DNA from: Chloroflexota bacterium | GTDB lineage: Bacteria; Chloroflexota; UBA11872 | NCBI GenBank assembly: GCA_011523785.1 | Contig: WTFW01000192.1 | Location: 1 to 62,651 of the forward strand | Length of the DNA: 62,651 bases | Direction: 5' to 3' | In this document: positions 17,298 to 26,683 of the stretch, one piece after another | Numbering within the stretch: position 1 is the stretch's first letter | How the letters are laid out: each line of letters starts with the position of its first letter | The notes under the pieces: model-generated | What the model saw: only the letters and a program-made list of their open reading frames with translations | Database searches by the model: none | Told to the model about the DNA's origin: nothing | Position numbers and translations under genes: made by a program

Positions 17298-18326
17298 CTA
17301 GCGAAAACGCGGCACGTCGACGAACTCGTGCCGTCGGGCCGAGGCGTAGGCGGCTTCGGTGCAGGCGACGCCGGCCCAGCCGTCATAGCCGTCGGCGCAG
17401 GGCGGGCGGCCCGTTGTAATCGACTCGGCAAAGTCGCACAGCAGCGCCGCGTTCATGTTGGAAGCGAAAGAGACTTCGCGGTACGGAACCCCTGGATCCG
17501 CGGACGTGACGCGGATGACGTAGTCGGTGATATCGAACTCAACGATGCCCGAGTCACAAACGATCCGTCCGGTGACGTCCCCCCACCTGCGCCAGGTTGG
17601 CGGACGGTTCCAGCTTGGATCGCAGGTGCCGATGACGCCCGAGTCGAAGACCTCGATCAGGGCGCCGGTGTCCTCCACGGGAATGTCGCGAGCCAGCGTC
17701 TCGGCCTCGCAGTAGACCTGAGCGACTTCGGCCTCGCTGAACCAGCGCATCAGGTCGGTGGCATGCACGATGTGGTCGCGTATGGCTCCACCGCCCGAGC
17801 GCGTGGGATCGATGAACCAGCCGCTTGGCCTGGCTCCGAGCACGTTGGTGAGCGACATGCCTCGGATCGCGCCGAGTTCCCCGCTCGCCAGGCGCCGCTT
17901 GGCCTCCCAGACGGGCGGCGCGTGCCGAACGGGATACGCGGTGGCCAGTGCCACACCGTGCTCGGCGCAGCCCCGCACCATCGATGTCGCATCAGCCAGG
18001 GTCACCGCCAGGGGCTTCTCACACAGCACGTGCTTTCCAGCCTCGGCGGCGGCCAGCGTGAGGTCGTGATGGGCGGCGTTGGCGGCACAGATGCTGACGG
18101 CGTCGACATCGTCCGCACGGAAGACGTCCTGGTGGTCCCTATGAATCCGCACGGACTCAAGCGCGCCGCCTTCGGACAAGATCTGCTCGGCCTGGGCGCG
18201 CAGATCAGGATCGGGCTCGGAGACGGCGACCAGTTCGATGCTGGGCAGGCCAAGCATGGCTCGCAGGTATGAGTACTGGTGTCCGTGCTCGAAGCTCACG
18301 GCGGCTATGCGAACGGGCCCGTTCAA
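17298..18326 (-). CDS. Gfo/Idh/MocA family oxidoreductase
   Basis: 342 residues. N-terminal Rossmann domain with an atypical first loop (RIAAVSFEHGHQYSYLRAML where most members have GxGxxG), then VAVSEPDPD, DAVSICAANAAHHDLTLAAAEAGKHVLCEKPLAVTLADA with the family's EKP lysine, and GGGAIRDHIVHATDLMRWF, which contains the conserved D-x3-H in the substrate domain. These enzymes oxidise or reduce sugars and cyclitols with NAD(P). The start overlaps the preceding gene by 4 bases (ATGA), so the two proteins are translationally coupled. Substrate unknown. Confidence 0.85.
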   Translation of the reverse strand: MNGPVRIAAVSFEHGHQYSYLRAMLGLPSIELVAVSEPDPDLRAQAEQILSEGGALESVRIHRDHQDVFRADDVDAVSICAANAAHHDLTLAAAEAGKHVLCEKPLAVTLADATSMVRGCAEHGVALATAYPVRHAPPVWEAKRRLASGELGAIRGMSLTNVLGARPSGWFIDPTRSGGGAIRDHIVHATDLMRWFSEAEVAQVYCEAETLARDIPVEDTGALIEVFDSGVIGTCDPSWNRPPTWRRWGDVTGRIVCDSGIVEFDITDYVIRVTSADPGVPYREVSFASNMNAALLCDFAESITTGRPPCADGYDGWAGVACTEAAYASARRHEFVDVPRFR

Positions 18327-19123
18327 ATCGTCACCGCCGATCCGGAGTCACACGCGCGCACGAGGGCGTGATAGGCGGCCTGGGCGTCGGCCAGGACAGG
18401 CGCCAACTGGGCGGGTGGCGCGGACTCGTCGGCGCGGCAGATGTCGGCGACAAAACGGGCGTATGGATGGACGTGGGTTGCGGGGAGCTCTGTGGCCCGC
18501 CCGCGACTGGTGACGCGGTTGATGTCCAGGCGCGAGTCGTATTCGCGAATCCCGCCACGCCCCAGGGCCTCGTAGAAGCGCAGTTCGGCGCCGGCGGGCG
18601 CGCCGGCGGCGGCTTCGACGTAAGCGATTGAACCATCGTGGAAGCGCCCGATGCCATAGATCGCCTGGAATCCCGCGCCGCACGGTTGGCGGCGTGCCGC
18701 AATCCGCCGCAGGCGGCCGCCCAGGGCCGTCAACGCCAGGCTGGCTTGCCAGGCTGGCGGCCCCAGGCCAGGCGCTTCCGCGACCACGATGGCCTTGGTC
18801 ATGGTTCGCCGACCGAGGGATCCCAGATCTGCCGACATCGCGGCAACCGGGCCGCTTAGCAGGTCCGGCCAGGCGGCCAACGCCGCCGCGCCTGGCCCTG
18901 GTGGAAGTGGTGCGCCCGACACGATGAGGGCCTCGGAGTCACCCAGGCGGTCGAGTAGATCCGACGGTGTTGCCTCGGGGTCTTCCAGGTCAATCGCGAC
19001 ATCACAGCCAAGGCGGGCGTCGGCGGTCAGCCAGTCCACCTGCCCATCTCCCAGCACGTGGGCATAAGCGGCGCGGCGAACCGTGCCGGTTGGGCCATGC
19101 TCAATCAGCGCGCGACTGATCAC
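18323..19123 (-). CDS. Gfo/Idh/MocA-like protein without a visible nucleotide-binding motif
   Basis: 266 residues. The second half resembles the C-terminal substrate domain of Gfo/Idh/MocA oxidoreductases: FQAIYGIGRFHDGSIAYVEAAAG, LRFYEALGRGGIREYDS and a closing HVHPYARFVADICRADE helix region. The first half shows no GxGxxG-type loop and no EKP lysine; it begins MISRALIEHGPTGTVRRAAYAHV. Either the cofactor domain has diverged beyond recognition or the protein is a non-catalytic partner. Four-base overlaps on both sides tie it to the complete oxidoreductase (downstream) and the Nudix gene (upstream), which suggests a complex or shared pathway. Confidence 0.55.
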   Translation of the reverse strand: MISRALIEHGPTGTVRRAAYAHVLGDGQVDWLTADARLGCDVAIDLEDPEATPSDLLDRLGDSEALIVSGAPLPPGPGAAALAAWPDLLSGPVAAMSADLGSLGRRTMTKAIVVAEAPGLGPPAWQASLALTALGGRLRRIAARRQPCGAGFQAIYGIGRFHDGSIAYVEAAAGAPAGAELRFYEALGRGGIREYDSRLDINRVTSRGRATELPATHVHPYARFVADICRADESAPPAQLAPVLADAQAAYHALVRACDSGSAVTI

Positions 19124-19665
19124 TCCGGCAGCAGGCCTCGCTGTGAGGCGATCAGCATCGTGCTGATCATGCCGGCGTGGTCGTGCTCGTCGGCCAGGAT
19201 TTGCTCGCGCAACTCGCGCAGGGGAACGCGGACGACTTCAAGGATCTCCGATTCGTCCAGGGCGGACCTGCCCTGGGACAGGTTGCGTCCGATGAACATG
19301 TGCATGCGGAAGCCGCTGAGGGCGGGCACGGGCACGAAGGAACCGAGGGATTGCAGGTGGCCGATGCGCAGGCCCGTTTCCTCCTCGAATTCGCGGTGGG
19401 CGCAATCGGCAGGCGTCTCGTTGCGGTCCACGTGGCCCGCGGGGAGTTCCAGCATCACCTGGCCGGTGGGATGGCGGTACTGCCGCACGCAGATGGCCCG
19501 GTGCTCCTCGTCCAGTCCCAGGACCGTGACCGCGCCGCCGCTCAGCCTGAGATAGGTGTAGTCCATCTCGCGCCCGTCTTCGCGGGCACGCAGGCGGTCG
19601 ATCACCACGGGAAAGCGACCCCGCCAGGCCAGCTTGGACGCGATCACGTCCCACTCGAGGTTCAC
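19120..19665 (-). CDS. Nudix hydrolase, ADP-ribose pyrophosphatase-like
   Basis: 181 residues from GTG 19665 (NLEWDVIASKLAWRGRF). A complete Nudix box occupies residues 77-99: G77, E83, R91-E92 and E95-E96 in GHVDRNETPADC and the following helix. The preceding VRQYRHPTGQVMLELPAG and the following PVPALSGFRMHMF with acidic residues match the ADP-ribose pyrophosphatase subgroup. Such enzymes clear ADP-ribose or related nucleotide sugars. Upstream in-frame residues back to 19818 overlap the HAD gene and look non-coding. It overlaps the next gene by 4 bases. Confidence 0.88.
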   Translation of the reverse strand: MNLEWDVIASKLAWRGRFPVVIDRLRAREDGREMDYTYLRLSGGAVTVLGLDEEHRAICVRQYRHPTGQVMLELPAGHVDRNETPADCAHREFEEETGLRIGHLQSLGSFVPVPALSGFRMHMFIGRNLSQGRSALDESEILEVVRVPLRELREQILADEHDHAGMISTMLIASQRGLLPE

Positions 19666-19703
19666 TGGTTTTTCCGGGTCGGCGGGCAGACGGCCAGCAG
19701 AGG

Positions 19704-20462
19704 TTACGCCAGCGGCCAGGGCGGGGGCGCAACGTGGGGCCGGATGAGGTCGGGCAAATTGGCGATGGATGCAATTGCCGGTACGGGGGAGTCGGCGGGA
19801 ACGGACGGGTTGACCCATACGGCATCGACGCCGGCGTTCAGTGCGCCCTTGATATCTGCGTCAAAGTTGTCGCCGACATGGAGGACACGGCGTCGGCTGG
19901 CTTGCGCGATGGCCAGGCCGCGTTCGAAGAAGAGGCGGTCCGGTTTCTCGGCGCCGATGTCGGCGCTGACGACCTGCGCGGCGAAGAAGCGTTCCAGGTC
20001 AAGCAGGGCCAGCAGGCGACCGAGCCAGCCTTCCCAGTTGGAGGCGACGACCAGGCGCAAGCCCAGGCGGTTGAGCGCTCGCAGGGCATCGACGGCGCCG
20101 GGCATGGGCTGGTAGGCCTCGAAAGAACTGAAGCGCTCGTAGAGAACGTGGCCGAAACCCGCTGTGTCGTGAATCCCCAGGACTTCGCCCAGCCGCACGT
20201 ATTGGCTCTGCCAATAGTTGGACGAAGCCGAGGTCGTGAGCGTGCAGCCGCGCGAACGGTTCTCTTCGCCGTCCTGGCGCCAGACGCGGTCGGCCCGCTG
20301 CTCGAAGTCGTCCGGCGGATTCGGCACGCCAAACTCAGCCGCGATGCGCAGGACGGTCTCAAAAAATGGGGGTTCGATATGTACGACCGTCCCGCCAATG
20401 TCGACGAAGGCGGTGTCGTAAGGGCCGCATAGCTGTCGCGATGATTCCGCAGTGACGTGCAT
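19704..20462 (-). CDS. HAD-superfamily hydrolase
   Basis: 252 residues from ATG 20462. Motif I is AFVDIGGTVVHIE with nucleophile D21; the second Asp of the usual DxD is Gly, as in HDHD3-like members. A helical cap (residues about 35-120) is followed by motif II LRLVVASNWEG, the motif III lysine in GAEKPDRLFFERGL and motif IV VLHVGDNFDADIKGALNAG. A small-molecule phosphatase is likely; substrate unknown. First gene of the minus-strand run, with the Nudix gene 38 bases downstream. Confidence 0.85.
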   Translation of the reverse strand: MHVTAESSRQLCGPYDTAFVDIGGTVVHIEPPFFETVLRIAAEFGVPNPPDDFEQRADRVWRQDGEENRSRGCTLTTSASSNYWQSQYVRLGEVLGIHDTAGFGHVLYERFSSFEAYQPMPGAVDALRALNRLGLRLVVASNWEGWLGRLLALLDLERFFAAQVVSADIGAEKPDRLFFERGLAIAQASRRRVLHVGDNFDADIKGALNAGVDAVWVNPSVPADSPVPAIASIANLPDLIRPHVAPPPWPLA

Positions 20463-20559
20463 TGGGCGATTATCGAGACTCGGGCTTGCTTGCGGCCAGT
20501 CATGCGAGGGCTGGGAGATTGGGTGGTAGGGTTGAATCCGGCCGGGGACGGCCAAATCC

Positions 20560-20633
20560 TGGGGTATCGTCTAGTGGTAGGACGCGCGGCTCTGGACCGT
20601 GAAGCGGTGGTTCGAATCCATCTACCCCAGCCA
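20560..20633 (+). tRNA. tRNA-Gln (CTG anticodon)
   Basis: Folds as a cloverleaf: acceptor TGGGGTA/TACCCCA, D-arm GTC/GAC around TAGTGGTAG, anticodon stem CGCGG/CCGTG with loop CTCTGGA (anticodon CTG), and T-arm GGTGG/CCATC with loop TTCGAAT. The discriminator is G at 20630 and the CCA end is encoded (20631-20633). Reads CAG codons. Confidence 0.95.
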
Positions 20634-20716
20634 CGGTCGCCGCGGCGAGCAAGACCGTCGGACGCGCAGCCTGTGAAGCCATTCAGTGCCTGCCGGCCCG
20701 AGTCTCGAGGCAACCG

Positions 20717-21298
20717 ATGGCGACCGAGCTAACACCCAGCGACGGGCTGCTGCTGGTCGACGTGCAGAACGACTTTTGCCCGGGCGGCGCGCTGGCCGTG
20801 GCGGACGGGGATGCGGTGGTGCCGGTGTTGAACGATTGGATCGCGGCGGCAGTCCACGGAGGCGCCCTTGTGTTTGCCTCCCGAGACTGGCACCCGGCCG
20901 ATCACCTGAGCTTCGCCGAGCAAGGCGGTCCGTGGCCGCCGCACTGCGTGCAGGACACGCCGGGGGCGGCGTTTCACCCCGATCTGGAGTTGCCGGACGG
21001 CGCGGCGGTGGTGTCCAAAGCCGAACAACCCGACCGCGAGGCCTACTCGGCGTTCGACAGTGGGGAACTGGGCGAGAAGTTGCAGGCGGCGGGCATCCGG
21101 CGGCTCTGGGTGGGCGGGCTGGCCACGGATTACTGCGTGAAAGCGAGCGTGCTGGACGCGGTGCAGCTGCCGGAGCTTGAGGTTCATGTGATTACGGCTG
21201 GAATCCGGGCCGTGGACGTGGCCGCCGGCGACGGGGACGCGGCCCTGCAAGCCATGCAAGCGGCCGGCGCCATCCTGGAGCACGCCGAGCCCGCATGA
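20717..21298 (+). CDS. pncA: Nicotinamidase
   Basis: 193 residues. Deamidates nicotinamide to nicotinate for NAD salvage. The cysteine-hydrolase triad is visible: D15 in LLLVDVQNDFCPGG, K101 in VVSKAEQ and C140 in GGLATDYCVKAS. Metal ligands are D57, H59 and H63 in ASRDWHPADHLSF. The length is typical. Its stop overlaps the start of pncB by 4 bases, so the two steps of the salvage pathway are translationally coupled. Confidence 0.93.
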   Translation: MATELTPSDGLLLVDVQNDFCPGGALAVADGDAVVPVLNDWIAAAVHGGALVFASRDWHPADHLSFAEQGGPWPPHCVQDTPGAAFHPDLELPDGAAVVSKAEQPDREAYSAFDSGELGEKLQAAGIRRLWVGGLATDYCVKASVLDAVQLPELEVHVITAGIRAVDVAAGDGDAALQAMQAAGAILEHAEPA

Positions 21299-22656
21299 CG
21301 CCCCGGGCGCAGCCGTCCGCGCCCGCCGACGCGCTGCTGACCGATCTGTATCAGTTGAGCATGCTGCAGGCGTACTGGGAGCACGGCCTGACGGACACGG
21401 CGACTTTCGACCTGATTTGTCGACGCCTGCCGCCGCACCGCAACCTCTTGATCGCCTGCGGGTTGGAAACGGCCCTGGACTACCTGGAAGGGCTGGCGGT
21501 CACGTCGGCGGACCTGGAATACCTGGCCTCGCTCAGTCGCTTTTCGCGGGACTTTCTGAACCGGCTGGAGCGGCTCAAGTTCCGGGGTGACGTGCGGGCG
21601 GTGCCCGAGGGGACGCCGCTGTTCGGCAATGAGCCAATCCTGGAAGTCACGGCCTCGCTGCCCGAAGCGCAGATCGTAGAGACGTACCTGCTCAGCACGA
21701 TTCATCACCAGACGATGGCGGCATCAGCCGCATACCGCCTGGTGGCGGCCGCCGACGGCGCGCCGGTCGTGGACTTCGGCACGCGGCACGCGCAGGGGGC
21801 GGCGGCGGGCGTGGACACGGCACGGGCGGCCTACATTGCGGGTCTCGCCGGGACCTCAAATGTCGCCGCCGGAAGGCAATTCGGGATTCCGGTCAGCGGA
21901 ACCATGGCTCACAGCTACATCCAGGCACACGAGCGCGAGTCGGAGGCGCTGGCATCGTTCACATCGACGCACCACGGAACCACCCTGCTGGTGGACACCT
22001 ATGGCCTGGTCGGTGGCGTGCAGCGGGTGATCGACCTGGCGGCGCGACAGGGCGAGCGATTCGATGTGGCTGCCATCCGCATCGATTCAGGCGACCTTGG
22101 GGCTAACGCCCGGCTGGCACGCCGAATGCTGGACGACGCCGGTTTGGTCTCGGTTCGGATCATTGTGAGCGGGGAACTCGACGCCCCGGCAATCGCGGAC
22201 CTGGTCAGCGAGGACGCGCCCATCGATGGGTTCGGCGTCGGAACGGCGCTGGCGGTGTCGACCGACGCGCCTTACCTGGACACGGCCTACAAGCTGGCGG
22301 CGTACGCGGGGCGGGGGCGGATGAAGCTGTCCGCCTCCAAGCAGACATGGCCTGGACGCAAGCAGGTCTTTCGCGAAAAGAAAAACGGAGTCGCGACCCG
22401 TGACGTCATTGGAACTGCCGGCGAATCGCTGGAGGGTCGGCCCTTACTGGAAACGGTGATGACCGACGGGCGGCGGATCCAGGGCGCCAGTCGATCGCTT
22501 GCAGAGGCTCGACGGCACGCGGCTTGGTCGCTGGCGGCGCTGCCGGCGAGGATTCGCGGATTGGACCGGTCCGATCCTCCGTATCCGGTATCGATCAGCG
22601 ACCGGCTGGACCGTTCGGCGCGCACGCTGGCACGTCGTCTGCGGGGCGAGGCTTAG
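21295..22656 (+). CDS. pncB: Nicotinate phosphoribosyltransferase
   Basis: 453 residues. Joins nicotinate to PRPP to give nicotinate mononucleotide. Family segments: LLTDLYQLSMLQAYWEHG with F-DLICRRLPPHRNLLIACG, ETYLLSTIHHQT, the FGTRHAQG loop, AYIAGLAGTSNVAAGRQFGIPVSGTMAHSYIQAH, and IRIDSGDLGANAR followed by DGFGVGTALAVSTD. Length and motif order fit the bacterial PncB type. It begins inside the pncA stop codon context (ATGA). With nadE and its amidase at 9.2-10.9 kb, the window encodes the first two salvage steps and the last step of NAD formation. Confidence 0.93.
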   Translation: MTPRAQPSAPADALLTDLYQLSMLQAYWEHGLTDTATFDLICRRLPPHRNLLIACGLETALDYLEGLAVTSADLEYLASLSRFSRDFLNRLERLKFRGDVRAVPEGTPLFGNEPILEVTASLPEAQIVETYLLSTIHHQTMAASAAYRLVAAADGAPVVDFGTRHAQGAAAGVDTARAAYIAGLAGTSNVAAGRQFGIPVSGTMAHSYIQAHERESEALASFTSTHHGTTLLVDTYGLVGGVQRVIDLAARQGERFDVAAIRIDSGDLGANARLARRMLDDAGLVSVRIIVSGELDAPAIADLVSEDAPIDGFGVGTALAVSTDAPYLDTAYKLAAYAGRGRMKLSASKQTWPGRKQVFREKKNGVATRDVIGTAGESLEGRPLLETVMTDGRRIQGASRSLAEARRHAAWSLAALPARIRGLDRSDPPYPVSISDRLDRSARTLARRLRGEA

Positions 22657-22702
22657 CCTTCGACGGCGCCGGGCTGCCCGGCGGCCAATTCACGCTTGAC
22701 TA

Positions 22703-25186
22703 TCAGCCGGCCCGCGCCGTCCTGGGCGACGAAGCAAAGCGACGCAGGCGCAGCGAGTTGGCGACCACGGACAGGTCGCTGAAGGCCATGGCGGCGGCGG
22801 CCAGCATGGGGTTGAGTTGTACGCCCCAGACCGGAAACAGGACGCCGGCCGCGACCGGGATCAACGCCACGTTGTAGGCGAATGCCCAGAACAGGTTCTG
22901 CCGAATCGTGCGCATCGTGGAACGGCTGAGCCGGATGGCCGTGACCGCAGCGTCCAGATCGCCGCGCACAAGGGTGATGTCACCGGCTTCCATGGCGATG
23001 TCGGCTCCCGAACCCATGGCAATGCCCAGGTCGGCCTGGGCCAGGGCCGGGGCGTCGTTAATTCCGTCGCCGACCACGGCCACGCGATGCCCGGCGGTCT
23101 GCAATTCGCGCACGATGGCGGCCTTGTCGCCGGGTCGCACCTCCGCCCGGACCTCGTCGACTCCGACCTGGCGGGCGATGGCCTGGGCCGGGGCCTCGCG
23201 GTCGCCCGTGACCATGAGCACACGCAGACCCAAGTTCCTGAGCTGCGCAATCGCGCTGGAGGCTTCGGGGCGCGGCGTATCGGCCAGCCCCAGCAAGCCG
23301 GCCAATTCGCCGTCGATCGCCGCGTAGACCGGCGTGCGGCCCCGCGCGGCCAATTGCTCGCCGCGACGCGCGGCGGATTCGACCGGCACTCCGGCGTCCG
23401 CCAGCAGGCCGGCCGTGCCGACCAGGACCATTCGCTCGTCGACCAGGGCCTGCACGCCGCCGCCGGTAACCGATCGAAACCGGCCAGCCGGCGACAGTTC
23501 AACACCGCGGCCACGCGCGCCCTGCACGATGGCCTGGCCGATGGGATGCTCGGAGTCTCGCTCAGCCGAGGCGATCAGGCGCAGGATTTCCGACTCGGGC
23601 ATGCCGTTGAGCGGAATGACGTCCGTGATCGCGGGCCGGCCGCTCGTAATCGTGCCCGTCTTGTCCAGCACCACGGTGTCGACGCGCCCGGCCGTTTCCA
23701 GTGCTTCGCCGCTGCGTACCAGGACACCCAGCTCGGCGCCCTTGCCCACGCCAACCATGATGGCGGTTGGCGTGGCGATGCCGAGCGCACAGGGGCAGGC
23801 GATGATCAGCACGGTAACCATGGCGACCAGCGCGTAGGTGAGCCGCGGATCGGGTCCGACCGCCAGCCACACAGCCAGGGTCAGGAGGCTAATGACGATC
23901 ACGGCGGGCACGAAGCGGGCGGACACCCAGTCCGCCAGCCGCTGCACGGGCGCCTTGGAGGTCTGGGCACGTTCCACCAGAGCAATGATCTGCGCCAGCA
24001 TCGAGTCCTGGCCGAGGCGGGTGGGGTTAACGCGCAGGCTGCCCGTGGTGTTGAGCGTGGCGCCGATCACCTCGTCACCCGGACCCTTGTCGACCGGTAT
24101 GCTCTCGCCAGTGATCATCGATTCGTCCAAGGCCGACAGGCCCTCGAGCACCCGGCCATCCACCGGAACCCTCTCGCCGGGGCGTACGACGACGACATCG
24201 TCATGCCGAACGTCGTCAAGCGCGACTTCGAGGGTCTGTCCATTCCGCTCGACCCGGGCCGTCCTGGCCCTGAGGTCCAGCAGCCGCTGGATCGCCGCGG
24301 AAACCCGGGCGCGAGCTCCCATCTCGAAATAGCGGCCGAGCAGCACCAGACCGATGATGACGGCCGAGGCTTCGAAGTAGTGCATGTCGGCCCCGGCCAC
24401 ACCGCTCAGCAGTCCGGGTGCAACCGTGACGATGAGGCTGTAGCCGTACGCGGCGCTGGTTGCAATGGCAACCAGCGTGTTCATATCGGTGGTCCCGCGC
24501 CGCGCGGCCAGCCAGGCGCCCCGGTAGAACGACCAGCCGGACCAGAACTGAACCGGCGTGACGAGGACCATTACCACCCAGGGATTGCGCAGGAGCTCCG
24601 GCGCCCAGGGGATGACGTCCATCGCCCCCCACATCGCCAGGACTCCGACGCCGAGCGCGAAGGCAGCTTGAATGCCGAGCCAGCGACGTTCGCGCCGGCG
24701 GCGCTCCTCCAGCCCGCCGTCAGCGGCGGCAGCGCCATCGGGCGTTGCCTCGGGCGCGGCGGTTTCGACCACGCTGAAGCCGGCGCGCTCCACGTCCGTC
24801 CGCAGCGCGCCAAGGTCGGCCTGTCCCAGGGCGTGACGCACCAGGGCCTGGCCGGAGGCGAGGTTTACCGATGCGTCAAGCACCCCGGAAACTCTGGCAA
24901 GGGCGTTCTCGACCTGGCCCACGCAGGACGCGCAGTGCATGCCCTCGATCTGGAGCGTGCGTTCGGCTGTTGGGACTTCGTAACCCGCTGACTCGACCGC
25001 GGCGGCGACATCGGCCGCCCTGACGTCCCGACCGGCTCGCACGGCGAGCCTTTCGTCCGCGAGATTGACCGCTGCTTCCAGAACGCCATCCACTTCTGCG
25101 ACAGCCTGTTCGACGCGACCTACGCAGGCGACGCAGTGCATGCCGGTGACAGGGAGAGTGAAGGACCGCTCGGTGTCGACGGTCAT
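22703..25186 (-). CDS. copA: Copper-translocating P-type ATPase
   Basis: 827 residues. Two N-terminal heavy-metal-associated domains carry CxxC sites (C18-x2-C21 in GMHCVAC and C85-x2-C88 in GMHCASC). Then come the transmembrane helices, the actuator TGES (359-362), the CPC metal site at 464-466 ([15 protein letters not shown]), the phosphorylation site D508 in [14 protein letters not shown] with the HP dipeptide, and [14 protein letters not shown]. This is the P1B-1 Cu(I) exporter pattern. The start overlaps the csoR-like gene by 4 bases, consistent with copper-controlled cotranscription. Confidence 0.95.
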   Translation of the reverse strand: MTVDTERSFTLPVTGMHCVACVGRVEQAVAEVDGVLEAAVNLADERLAVRAGRDVRAADVAAAVESAGYEVPTAERTLQIEGMHCASCVGQVENALARVSGVLDASVNLASGQALVRHALGQADLGALRTDVERAGFSVVETAAPEATPDGAAAADGGLEERRRRERRWLGIQAAFALGVGVLAMWGAMDVIPWAPELLRNPWVVMVLVTPVQFWSGWSFYRGAWLAARRGTTDMNTLVAIATSAAYGYSLIVTVAPGLLSGVAGADMHYFEASAVIIGLVLLGRYFEMGARARVSAAIQRLLDLRARTARVERNGQTLEVALDDVRHDDVVVVRPGERVPVDGRVLEGLSALDESMITGESIPVDKGPGDEVIGATLNTTGSLRVNPTRLGQDSMLAQIIALVERAQTSKAPVQRLADWVSARFVPAVIVISLLTLAVWLAVGPDPRLTYALVAMVTVLIIACPCALGIATPTAIMVGVGKGAELGVLVRSGEALETAGRVDTVVLDKTGTITSGRPAITDVIPLNGMPESEILRLIASAERDSEHPIGQAIVQGARGRGVELSPAGRFRSVTGGGVQALVDERMVLVGTAGLLADAGVPVESAARRGEQLAARGRTPVYAAIDGELAGLLGLADTPRPEASSAIAQLRNLGLRVLMVTGDREAPAQAIARQVGVDEVRAEVRPGDKAAIVRELQTAGHRVAVVGDGINDAPALAQADLGIAMGSGADIAMEAGDITLVRGDLDAAVTAIRLSRSTMRTIRQNLFWAFAYNVALIPVAAGVLFPVWGVQLNPMLAAAAMAFSDLSVVANSLRLRRFASSPRTARAG

Positions 25187-25557
25187 GGGACCTCACCGTT
25201 GCCGTGGGCGTGCGGGGGCTTCTCGCCCGCGTTCAGGGAGGCGGCGACGCGCTCGATGGCCTCGCCGGCCGAGGCCACACGTCGCAGGTGACCGGTGCCT
25301 TTGAAGACATCCATGAGCTCCGCAATCACCTGCTCGCGTTCGGCGGGATCTTCCGAGGCGATGGCGGTGGTGACGCAGGTTCGCAGGTGGCGTTCGAGGA
25401 CGCCGGCGTTGACCTTCTCGATGGCGCCCTGGATGGCCAGGGTCTGCTTGAGGACATCCACGCAGTACGCCTCGTCTTCGAGCATCTTCTCGACCGCGCG
25501 GGCGTGGCCCTGGATGGACTTCCAGCGGTTGAGGAGGTTGCGGGTTTCCCGATCCAT
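25183..25557 (-). CDS. csoR: CsoR-family copper-sensing repressor
   Basis: 124 residues from ATG 25557 ([22 protein letters not shown]). An all-helical DUF156 protein with the Cu(I) triad C32 (EAYCVDVL), H57 (LERHL) and C61 (RTCV); the 25 and 4 residue spacings equal those of CsoR C-H-C sites. The W-x-x-I-x-G-x-x-R-A helix is typical of the DNA-binding face. Cu(I) binding releases these repressors from DNA. Overlap with copA and the palindrome at 25592-25609, just upstream of this start, support autoregulation of a csoR-copA operon. Confidence 0.9.
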   Translation of the reverse strand: MDRETRNLLNRWKSIQGHARAVEKMLEDEAYCVDVLKQTLAIQGAIEKVNAGVLERHLRTCVTTAIASEDPAEREQVIAELMDVFKGTGHLRRVASAGEAIERVAASLNAGEKPPHAHGNGEVP

Positions 25558-25591
25558 CGATTGCTCCGGGGCCGTTGAGCCCTGCCTGACC

Positions 25592-25609
25592 CCACCCCAG
25601 GTGGGGTGG
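25592..25609. promoter_or_regulatory. Candidate CsoR operator
   Basis: Perfect inverted repeat CCACCCC-AGGT-GGGGTGG, 35 bases upstream of the csoR ATG. CsoR-type operators are GC-rich inverted repeats with C-runs and G-runs in opposite halves, so position and sequence both fit. Binding is inferred. Confidence 0.6.
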
Positions 25610-25718
25610 TTCACCCAAGCCTACACCCGAATGGGTCCTCTGCAAACAGGTCGGTCGCCTCCGCGATGGCGTTGCTCGCGCTATGTTGCAGGCCACCACC
25701 TAACCCGGAGTCACCACA

Positions 25719-26660
25719 ATGGAGTACCGTCGCCTGGGCCGCACGAATCTGCGAGTCTCGCTGGCCAGCCTGGGAACCGGCGGCCCCAGCAAGATGGGGC
25801 AGAACCGCGGGACAACCCCGGACGATGCCCGGAGCCTGACCCGGCGGGCGCTGGACCACGGGATCAACTTCTTCGATACGGCGGCCAGCTACGGCGACAG
25901 CGAGGCCCTGCTCGGGCATGGGCTGGCGGGGGTTCCGCGCGACGAGTTCATCGTGGCGACCAAGTACAGCCCGCTTGCCGATGACGAGTTGAAGAGTCCC
26001 GAGGACGTGGGGACGTCGATCAATCGAAGCCTGGAACGCCTGCAACTCGACTACATCGACGTGATGCAGGTACATGGCCTAATGCCGGACCGGTATGACG
26101 ACGTCGTGGAGCAGCACCTGCCCGTGCTGCTTGAGGCTCAACGAGCCGGCAAGGTCGGCTTTCTGGGCGTTACCGAGCAGGCCCATGCGGACGTCCACCA
26201 TGAGACGTTCAAGCAGATGGTGGCGGACGACCACTTCGACACTCTCATGGTCGGCTACAACCTGCTGCACCAGACGGCCGAGCAGGACGTGCTGGAAGCA
26301 GCCGAGGCCGCGGACATCGGTTTGATCGTGATGATCGCCGTGCGGCGCGCGCTGGGTAACCCTGAGCGGCTGCGCGAAGTGATTGCCGAACTGAAGGCCG
26401 ACGGACACCTGGCGGCCGACGCGCTGCCGGATGACAATCCGCTGGGCTGGCTGGTGCATGGCGACGTGGAGTCGGTGCCGGAAGCGGCCTATCGCTATGT
26501 GCTGGAGCCCAGTGCCATCTCAACGGTGCTCACGGGAACGGCCAATCCCGACCACCTGGACGCCAATGTGGCCGCCATGGCGCGGGGACCGCTACCGCCC
26601 GAAGACCGAGCGCGGCTGCAGGCGATTTTCGGCGGCCTTGCGCTGGGGCTGGGGAACTAG
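25719..26660 (+). CDS. Aldo/keto reductase
   Basis: 313 residues. The catalytic tetrad is visible: D53 and Y58 in NFFDTAASYGDSEALLG, K82 in VATKYSP and H119 in DVMQVHGL. The N-terminus MEYRRLGRTNLRVSLASLGTGG and the C-terminal AISTVLTGTANPDHLDANV are standard for the family, although NADPH-binding residues differ from the best-studied members. Uses NAD(P)H to reduce carbonyls or the reverse; substrate unknown. Transcribed divergently from csoR-copA and convergent with the next oxidoreductase, 23 bases away. Confidence 0.85.
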   Translation: MEYRRLGRTNLRVSLASLGTGGPSKMGQNRGTTPDDARSLTRRALDHGINFFDTAASYGDSEALLGHGLAGVPRDEFIVATKYSPLADDELKSPEDVGTSINRSLERLQLDYIDVMQVHGLMPDRYDDVVEQHLPVLLEAQRAGKVGFLGVTEQAHADVHHETFKQMVADDHFDTLMVGYNLLHQTAEQDVLEAAEAADIGLIVMIAVRRALGNPERLREVIAELKADGHLAADALPDDNPLGWLVHGDVESVPEAAYRYVLEPSAISTVLTGTANPDHLDANVAAMARGPLPPEDRARLQAIFGGLALGLGN

Positions 26661-26683
26661 CGCCGCAAACCCGGCCCGCGCGG

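Noticed and set aside
22817..24991. Long open frame on the plus strand opposite copA
   Set aside because: It is antisense to a complete P-type ATPase, is rich in Gly/Arg/His/Asp/Gln without any domain pattern, and arises from the third-position GC bias of copA.
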